Assembly (NCBI GenBank): GCA_903846015.1
Contig: CAIMZS010000499.1
Span: 1-50,201 of the forward strand
Reading direction: 5' to 3'
Length of the DNA stretch: 50,201 nt
Source: an uncultured Anaerolineae bacterium
Lineage (GTDB): Bacteria; Chloroflexota; Anaerolineae; Anaerolineales; Villigracilaceae
This document shows, piece after piece, positions 45,009-50,201 of the stretch. The position numbers were made by a program, and so were the translations under genes. Every line of letters starts with the position of its first letter. The stretch's first letter is position 1. The notes under the pieces were generated by a model that was not told the DNA's origin, did no database searches, and saw only the letters and a list, made by a program, of their open reading frames with translations.

Positions 45009-45350
45009 ATACGACCCGGGTCGTCGCCAGGGGTCATTATTGATAATTCTACACCTTTTATAGGAGCGAAAGTACTCTGGTCATCCTGGTAGGGCAATCG
45101 CATCTAAATGGGTAGTCGGAAGCCCACTGTTTCTCATTTGCCGAGGCCGCCGATAGTCCGCGTCCAAAAGGTTTTATCACGGAAATTCCCAGAGAACCCG
45201 AAATTTTCAAGTGGTGATAATCCGTAGTGTTCTCACGCGTATAAGTATTGCCATCCAACTTTCCTTGATGTATAGTGATATCAATACATTCGGGTTGAAA
45301 AGTTGAACAACGTTAAAAATTGAAGCTACTTGATCTAAAAGGAGAAAAAT
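45009..45350. other. Intergenic region before the conflict-system genes
   Basis: A 342-base gap between divergent genes. It holds the diverged 45150-45195 repeat and an AAAAGGAG ribosome site at the end. The promoter of the following operon must be here, but none can be assigned. Confidence 0.5.
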
Positions 45351-45812
45351 ATGGATCCAATAACATTTGCAGCTGCTGCATCTCTGGCTACCAGTGCGTG
45401 GAAATTGCTCGCACCATTTGCGCAAAAGATCGCTGGCAAACTCACCGAAAAGGCTGGCGAGGCTCTTCCAGAAGTGACTGGCAAGGTTTGGGATGTTGTT
45501 AAGGCAAAACTCGAGTCTCATCCTGAGACAAAAAGCCTGCCCGCTGATTTGAGCAAGTCGCCGGATGATCCAATGGTGCAAGGGGCATTCCAGTATCAAT
45601 TGAAAAAGCTGCTCGAAAACGACGAGGCCTTCGCGCGGCAATTGGAGGGGCTGGTCAAGCAGGCGGGCAGTCAAAGCACATCTATCAGCGTGAAAGTAGA
45701 AGGAGATGGCGCCGCTGCTGTTGGTGATGGCGCCAAGGCAGTTGGCGCAGGCGGCATTATGATTGGTGGAAACGTCAGTGGCGGGATTCACTCCAGCGAG
45801 AAAAAAAAGTAA
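45351..45812 (+). CDS. Small helical protein with C-terminal Gly/Ala-rich motif, partner of NACHT protein
   Basis: 153 residues. The N-terminal part is amphipathic and helical (TFAAAASLATSAWKLLAPFA), followed by KSPDDPMVQGAFQYQLKKLL, ENDEAFARQLEGLVKQAG, a helical block like those in NACHT-associated small proteins. The C-terminal motif (about residues 117-144) reads EGDGAAAVGDGAKAVGAGGI then MIGGNVSG. The same motif occurs in both NACHT-family proteins downstream. It lies 29 bases before the NACHT gene in the same direction, with AAAAGGAG upstream. It is probably an effector or adaptor of the system; this is inference. Confidence 0.8.
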   Translation: MDPITFAAAASLATSAWKLLAPFAQKIAGKLTEKAGEALPEVTGKVWDVVKAKLESHPETKSLPADLSKSPDDPMVQGAFQYQLKKLLENDEAFARQLEGLVKQAGSQSTSISVKVEGDGAAAVGDGAKAVGAGGIMIGGNVSGGIHSSEKKK

Positions 45813-45841
45813 GAAATAGTAATTTCTAAAAGGTGGCGAGT

Positions 45842-48697
45842 ATGGCAGATTCGCAAGAACAACTTCAAGAGAATATCCGGCAATTGGAAGCGGCCAGGAC
45901 AAGTGGAGTGCTGCCTGCCAGTGTGGCAGAGGCCAGTATCGCAGCCTTAAAAAAAGAACTTGCTACCTTCGATGCTCAACTCGAAGGCCCCGGCGCAATT
46001 GCCCAGGGGGCCCAAGCCAAGGCTGTTGGTAAATACGGTATTCTCATCGAAGGCAGCTTCACCGGCAATATCTATCAAGGTGAAGATCCTGACGAAGACG
46101 AAAAACGCCTCGCCATCTATCGCCAAATGGTGATGAAAACTGCCTCCAGCCTGCCCTTGCGCGGGGTGGACGTGGGCGCCAGCGACCCTTCGCAGGCACA
46201 AAAGGCGATTGGCCTGGCAAATGTGTATGTCGATCTGGACGCCACGCAGCAGGTCAAGCTGACCGCCGCGCAAAAGGCCAAACGAGAAAACGAACCGGCC
46301 GGTGGTATGGATCGCGAAGAAACCCGCCCACTGCCTGTGCTGGAAGCAGCCATCAACAACCGCCACCTGGTTTTATTGGGTGACCCGGGTGGCGGCAAGA
46401 GTACCTTTGTCAACTTTGTGGCGCATTGCCTGGCGGCGCAGGTTATCGAGCCTGATAAAGGTTGGCTGCAGCAATTGAATGGCTGGCCGCAAGAAGAAGC
46501 AGAAATCTTGCCTGTAGTGGTGTTTTTGCGTGACCTCGCGCGCAGCTATGCCGATCGACTGCCTGCCAAAGCCGAGCCGCATCACCTGCTGGATTTTATC
46601 AAGGAGCGCCTGGAAGCCCAAAACCTGGGTTTTGTCGCCAGACCGCTTGGAAAGGCGCTGGATGCAGGCCAGGTGATCGTGCTTTTGGATGGGCTGGATG
46701 AAGTTCCAACCCCGCCGCAGCGTATTTTTGTGCGCGATGCTGCCACGCTTGCCTTTATGGCGCGCTACGTTAAATGCCGTTTTCTGGTCACCTGCCGCGT
46801 GCTTTCCTATCAGCCGCCCGAAAAAGGACGCCCTGATCTGCGCTTGAGTGAACTGCCTGCCTTTGAAATTGCGCCATTTGACCAAAACAAGATCGATCGC
46901 TTTGTTTCGGCCTGGTATGCTGAGTTGGGTCACCTGGGTACCGTTCCCATTACCGATGTGGATGGATTAACTGCCCACCTGCGTGAAGCCGTTCGCCGCC
47001 CCGATTTGGAGCGCCTGGCACCCAACCCGCTGCTGTTGACGGTCATGGCACTGGTTCATACCCACAAGGGCCGCCTGCCGGATGCGCGCGCACTGCTCTA
47101 CGAAGAAACGGTGGATATCCTGCTGTGGCGCTGGGAACAGATCAAGCTGGGCGGGAAAGAAGATGCCCCACGCCTGCGCCAGTATTTACTGGAAGCCGGG
47201 CGCACCGATGTGGATCTCAAGCGCGTGTTGTGGGAAGTGGCTTACAACGCGCATGCCGCCTCGCAGCCTGGCGAGAAGGGCGATGCGTTGGCTGATATCG
47301 CAGAACACCGCATTCTCAAAGCATTGGCGGCGCTCAAATGTGACGAAAGCAACCCGGATGGCGATCTGAGCTGGGCCAAACGGGTGGTGGATCTGATGAA
47401 AATTCGTGCCGGTCTGCTGCTCGAGCGCCAGCCGGAGGTCTTTACTTTTCCACACCGCACCTTTCAAGAATATCTGGCCGGGGCGCACCTGGCGGCGCAG
47501 GCTGATTTTGCAACCCAGGCTGCCGTGCTGGCTGAACAGGGCGCGTTATGGCGCGAGGCGATTTTGTACGCGGTGGGCAAGCTGGTGTTTGTTTCGGGTG
47601 ATGTGGCGAAGCCGCTGGCGCTGGTGGCCGAACTGTGCCCGGAGTTTGTCGTTGACAGCGAGACCGCCTGGCACCTGGCCTGGTTGGCCGGGGAGGCCAT
47701 GCAGGAAATTGGTCTCAAACGTGTGAATGACAGCCGCTTTGGTCGCGACTTGTTGCGACGCGTTCAGAACCGGCTCAGGGACTTGCTCGAGGGCGGCAAG
47801 CTGGCACCCATTGAGCGCGCCCGCGCTGGGAGCACGCTGGCTGCGCTGGGCGACCCGCGCTTTGATCCTGAGAATTGGTTTTTGCCGCGCGAAATCGATC
47901 TCGGTTTCATTCCCATACCGGCGGGTAAGTTCATCATGGGCAGTGATCCTGGAAAGGACGGTGATGCCCAAAAAGAAGAACAGCCGCAGCACGAACTCGA
48001 TCTGCCGTATACCTACTGGATGGCAAAATATCCGGTGACGGTGGCACAGTTTTCAGCATTTGTGGCCGATAGCGGTTACAAACCACAAGATGCTGACAGT
48101 TTACGCGGAATTGCCAATCACCCCGTAGATAATGTGACCTGGCACGATGCGCTGGAATACACGCGCTGGTTGGATGCGCAGATAAAACTGATCGCAAAAG
48201 GACGTGTGGGCCAGGGCAGCACGGCTGCTTTTTGGCAGGGTTTGGCCGATGGAAAACTGCAGGTTACTTTGCCGAGCGAAGCGGAGTGGGAAAAGGCGGC
48301 GCGTGGAGCAGATGGCAGGGTTTACCCGTGGAACGGCGATTTTGACCCGAACAAAGCCAATACTCGCGAGATCGGCATTAGAAATACCAGCGCAGTGGGA
48401 GCATTTCCTGGTGGCCGAAGCCCCTTTGGCTTGCTTGATATGAGCGGTAATACCTGGGAATGGACACGTACAATTTGGGGCAGACGGTATATCCTTGATT
48501 TCAATTATCCTTATAATCTAAAAGATGAGCGTGAAGATTTGAGCAAAACTGATGAGTATACACGTATCCTGCGCGGTGGCGCGGTCGGCAACAATCAAGG
48601 CCGCGCACGCTGTGCCTACCGTCGCTGGAACGCCCCGAACGACAGGTACCGCGGTGTTGGCTTTCGGGTTAGTTTGTCCCGAATTCTTCTCTCTTAA
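45842..48697 (+). CDS. NACHT NTPase with C-terminal FGE-sulfatase/C-type-lectin-like domain ending in a DGR-like variable region
   Basis: The ATG at 45842 follows AAAAGGTGG; 951 residues. Order: N-terminal coiled coil (about 1-47), Gly/Ala motif GPGAIAQGAQAKAVGKYGIL (about 49-75), a linker shared with the downstream gene (EKRLAIYRQMVM and LPLRGVDVG), then NACHT ATPase with Walker A GDPGGGKST (180-188), Walker B VLLDGLDEVP (280-289), CRVLSY sensor and FTFPHRTFQEYLAG at the helical end. An FGE-sulfatase domain (about 687-942) has FIPIPAGKFIMGSDPG, LPSEAEWEKAARG and FGLLDMSGNTWEWTR. The end (RILRGGAVGNNQGRARCAYR ... NAPNDRYRGVGFRV) matches the layout of DGR variable regions. It is likely a STAND-type sensor in defence or conflict. 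Confidence 0.9.
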   Translation: MADSQEQLQENIRQLEAARTSGVLPASVAEASIAALKKELATFDAQLEGPGAIAQGAQAKAVGKYGILIEGSFTGNIYQGEDPDEDEKRLAIYRQMVMKTASSLPLRGVDVGASDPSQAQKAIGLANVYVDLDATQQVKLTAAQKAKRENEPAGGMDREETRPLPVLEAAINNRHLVLLGDPGGGKSTFVNFVAHCLAAQVIEPDKGWLQQLNGWPQEEAEILPVVVFLRDLARSYADRLPAKAEPHHLLDFIKERLEAQNLGFVARPLGKALDAGQVIVLLDGLDEVPTPPQRIFVRDAATLAFMARYVKCRFLVTCRVLSYQPPEKGRPDLRLSELPAFEIAPFDQNKIDRFVSAWYAELGHLGTVPITDVDGLTAHLREAVRRPDLERLAPNPLLLTVMALVHTHKGRLPDARALLYEETVDILLWRWEQIKLGGKEDAPRLRQYLLEAGRTDVDLKRVLWEVAYNAHAASQPGEKGDALADIAEHRILKALAALKCDESNPDGDLSWAKRVVDLMKIRAGLLLERQPEVFTFPHRTFQEYLAGAHLAAQADFATQAAVLAEQGALWREAILYAVGKLVFVSGDVAKPLALVAELCPEFVVDSETAWHLAWLAGEAMQEIGLKRVNDSRFGRDLLRRVQNRLRDLLEGGKLAPIERARAGSTLAALGDPRFDPENWFLPREIDLGFIPIPAGKFIMGSDPGKDGDAQKEEQPQHELDLPYTYWMAKYPVTVAQFSAFVADSGYKPQDADSLRGIANHPVDNVTWHDALEYTRWLDAQIKLIAKGRVGQGSTAAFWQGLADGKLQVTLPSEAEWEKAARGADGRVYPWNGDFDPNKANTREIGIRNTSAVGAFPGGRSPFGLLDMSGNTWEWTRTIWGRRYILDFNYPYNLKDEREDLSKTDEYTRILRGGAVGNNQGRARCAYRRWNAPNDRYRGVGFRVSLSRILLS
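48575..48697 (+). other. Putative DGR variable region (VR)
   Basis: The last codons of the NACHT-FGE gene. Fixed scaffold residues RGG, NNQ, ARCAYR, PN and VGFR alternate with variable positions. Those positions use codons GGC, CGC, GCC, GAC, TAC, CGC and GGT, all reachable from AAC or AAT by substituting adenines; TGG is reachable from AGG. No template repeat was found in the window. The VR call is by composition and position only. Confidence 0.65.
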
Positions 48698-48745
48698 CTC
48701 TGGCACTCTGGGCTCTGGGGCTCTGAATCTTTGTACTCTGATTGT
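48697..48745. repeat. CTCTG-rich tract following the VR
   Basis: Five degenerate CTCTG units (CTCTGGCA, CTCTGGG, CTCTGGGG, CTCTGAAT, CTCTG) right after the stop codon. In DGRs the region 3' of the VR contains the mutagenic-homing site; whether this tract has that role is unknown. Confidence 0.6.
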
Positions 48746-49132
48746 GCCAGACTAGCCAATCTGTGAAAAGCATGTTTCCCGCGCAGCGGGTCGCGTTAAA
48801 AAAATAATAAGAGCAAACGATGGCATCAGAAGCGTAAGGGCACAGCGGCGCTGTGCCCCTACGCCCATCTTCACACGCACATTTGACTTTCTAACCTGGC
48901 TGCTATAGGCATCCAGAATAATTCTTGCATCGATTAGCGATCAACTAGCGCCGATTTCGCAAGATTTTCTCAAAAATCAAACTCTCGCGAAGCGGTTGTT
49001 CCATCAGTGAATCCGGCGTTCTAGTGGTTAAGGCTTTTTGCGATAGTGCCCGTTCTAGCAGGGCCGTAATCGTCGAAATCTGCGTAAAGCTGCGGTTCAG
49101 ACAACCAGCGATTGTCCCAGTTACCCCCCGAG
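48698..49132. other. Intergenic region between VR and RT remnant
   Basis: No intact gene. It holds the CTCTG tract, a hairpin (48838-48858), and the A/B repeat block (49042-49134). A diverged template repeat was looked for by eye and not found. Confidence 0.6.
48838..48858. repeat. GC-rich hairpin
   Basis: Arms GGGCACAGC and GCTGTGCCC around GGC, followed by CCTACG; probably a dispersed hairpin repeat rather than a terminator, because it lies about 140 bases beyond the stop codon. Confidence 0.6.
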
Positions 49133-49134
49133 GC
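49024..49134. repeat. Repeat block A-B-A fragment at the RT break
   Basis: TGGTTAAGGCTTTTTGC is followed by a type-3 A element (49042-49065), then B (49066-49104), then an A-like GCGATTGTCCCAGTTACC (from 49108). The reading frame of the RT remnant becomes recognisable immediately after this block. Confidence 0.78.
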
Positions 49135-49399
49135 GCACCCCATCCCGGTGGGCGAGGCTATCCCCTTTCTCGGCTTCCAAATTTTTCCACAAAAGCGCAG
49201 ACTCAAACGCCGAAAAGGGCTATACTATCAAAGAAAGCTGCGCAAAATGATTTGTGACTATGCGGATGGTAAAATTCTGCTCGCTGATGTGAGCGCCAGT
49301 ACGCACGGTTGGGTCAACCATGCCCGCTATGCCAATACTATCGGATTGAGAAAAGCTTTATTGGGTGGGTCGATTGTTCCACCACCAGGCAGGGAGTGA
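49133..49399 (+). pseudogene. C-terminal remnant of a reverse transcriptase, probably DGR type
   Basis: About 88 codons to the TGA at 49397-49399. Sequence includes PVGEAIPFLGFQIFPQKRRL, KRRKGLYYQRKLRK, DYADGKILLADVSASTHGWV and NHARYANTIGLRKALLG. FLGF-x-I-F-P with a basic R/K block, then G-K-I and a W-x-x-H-A segment, is the end (thumb region) of DGR and group-II-like reverse transcriptases. The catalytic palm domain is absent; upstream is a dispersed repeat. Similar C-terminal pieces occur in other RT classes, so DGR identity is inferred, helped by the VR-like end of the preceding gene. Confidence 0.68.
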
Positions 49400-49402
49400 T
49401 CT

Positions 49403-50201
49403 ATGGATTTCAATCTTGAAAAATGGAAAACCAGCATCGCCAGCCAGTTGGTTGGCTGGAAGAAACATCTGAACCAGGCCGGGGTAAATTCGGTCTATTA
49501 TTTTGTCGCGGCTTCTTCCTTCCTGCCGCTGATCCAGGTTGTTCACAGTGGCGATTGGACAGCAATGGCCACCCTGGGTAGCGCGGTTGGCGCTGGTTTG
49601 CTGGCCAACATGGTTCAAAAGCTCAAGGATAAATCCGACCTTGAAGTGGCGCATGAACTTGAAGCCGAGGCCCAACGCACTCCCGCCCTGAGAGCTGAAC
49701 TGGACACCTTGCTGGAACACCTGGATGCTTTCAAGCAGGCGGAGAATGCCTTGTCGGAAAAAGATCGACCCTGGTTTGTTGAAACCTGGAAAAAGGAGCA
49801 GGCCCAATACACTGCATCCCTGGTTGGCAGCGGCGCAATTGCGCAGAACGGATCAAAAGCGGTTGGCGCTGGCGGAGTCATGATTGAGGGCGGCGTTCAT
49901 TCTGGCCGGGATGTCATCCTGGGTAGCCAGACCAACATCTTCAACCCATTGCCGCCGGATCCCGAGGCTGAAAAACGCCAAAGGGCGCTCGAAACCTACC
50001 TGAACCGTCTCAGCCGCGCATGTTTGTCTTTACCGCTGGCCGCTCTCGGTGGCGAGGAAAGCACCGAAAGTGATGTGACTCTGGATAAGGTTTATATCAA
50101 ACTGAATACCACCAAAACCCGCAAAATTTCCGGGGAAGACTCTGATCAAGGAAAATATGGCGGATTCTTGGGAGGATTGTTGCGATCTGAGCAGGATGAA
50201 C
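49403..50201 (+). CDS. Second NACHT-family protein, N-terminal part (runs off the window)
   Basis: The frame is open from ATG 49403 (GGGAG upstream) to the window end, 266 codons visible. Residues 31-48 and 53-70 are hydrophobic and may span the membrane. A helical block (about 80-135) follows, then the motif GSGAIAQNGSKAVGAGGVMI (143-161), nearly the same as in the upstream proteins. The next part, EKRQRALETYLNRLSRACLS and LPLAALGGE then VTLDKVYIKLNTTK, parallels the pre-NACHT linker of the first protein (EKRLAIYRQMVMK, LPLRGVDVG, ANVYVDLDAT). The ATPase itself must lie beyond the window, so the family call is inferred. Confidence 0.8.
   Translation, partial: MDFNLEKWKTSIASQLVGWKKHLNQAGVNSVYYFVAASSFLPLIQVVHSGDWTAMATLGSAVGAGLLANMVQKLKDKSDLEVAHELEAEAQRTPALRAELDTLLEHLDAFKQAENALSEKDRPWFVETWKKEQAQYTASLVGSGAIAQNGSKAVGAGGVMIEGGVHSGRDVILGSQTNIFNPLPPDPEAEKRQRALETYLNRLSRACLSLPLAALGGEESTESDVTLDKVYIKLNTTKTRKISGEDSDQGKYGGFLGGLLRSEQDE

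Noticed and set aside
45207..45902. 231-codon minus-strand open frame
   Set aside because: Mostly antisense to the small conflict-system protein, whose frame has a ribosome site and the shared motif.
48552..48755. 67-codon plus-strand frame over the VR
   Set aside because: Out-of-frame shadow of the NACHT-FGE end.
48698..49132. Template repeat or Avd gene between VR and RT remnant
   Set aside because: No segment resembling the VR and no Avd-like frame was visible; the gap is filled by dispersed repeats.

Overview
The window looks like a chromosomal segment of a Chloroflexota bacterium, most likely class Anaerolineae. This is inferred from secreted proteins with Pro/Thr-rich linkers, LivKHMGF and Na+-pump decarboxylase genes typical of anaerobic heterotrophs, and the gene mix; there is no rRNA to confirm it. 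Nearly every intergenic gap carries short dispersed repeats: a 24-25 bp hairpin element (element A), a roughly 50-60 bp CGCAGATT-rich element (element B), and others. Several long open frames extend upstream into these repeats, so many starts were moved to the first ATG with a Shine-Dalgarno site.

Layout. 0.2-8 kb: FAD oxidoreductase, M20 peptidase, convergent terminator, five-haem NapC/NirT-like cytochrome, lipoprotein, unknown protein, large secreted protein. 8.7-16.2 kb: a purine/ureido catabolism cluster (8-oxoguanine deaminase, adenine deaminase, GntR/UTRA regulator, YgeY, YgeW, carbamate kinase) closed by a strong terminator. It should deaminate purines and finish by making ATP from carbamoyl phosphate. 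16.3-25 kb: dienelactone hydrolase, polysaccharide deacetylase, FemAB-like and GNAT enzymes, small proteins, a secreted beta-helix protein and a membrane protein. 25.2-29.9 kb: complete livKHMGF-type ABC transporter. 30.1-35.8 kb: polytopic membrane protein, then a four-gene Na+-translocating methylmalonyl-CoA decarboxylase (mmdADCB order). 35.9-44 kb: VF530 protein, flavoprotein, MFS transporter, acyltransferase-like protein, aldo/keto reductase, solute-binding lipoprotein and M50 protease. A selenocysteine tRNA lies at 44.2 kb.

The most interesting part is 45.3-50.2 kb. It holds a small helical protein, a NACHT NTPase with a C-terminal FGE-sulfatase/C-type-lectin-like domain, a decayed C-terminal fragment of what appears to be a diversity-generating-retroelement (DGR) reverse transcriptase, and a second NACHT-family gene (inferred) running off the window. 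All three intact proteins share one Gly/Ala-rich motif (GAxA...KAVGxxGxxIxG). The last 30 codons of the first NACHT have the composition of a DGR variable region: a conserved scaffold with variable sites mostly at codons reachable from AAY by adenine substitution. This reads as a conflict/defence locus whose sensor domain was, or still is, diversified by a DGR, with its local reverse transcriptase truncated and a dispersed repeat sitting at the break.
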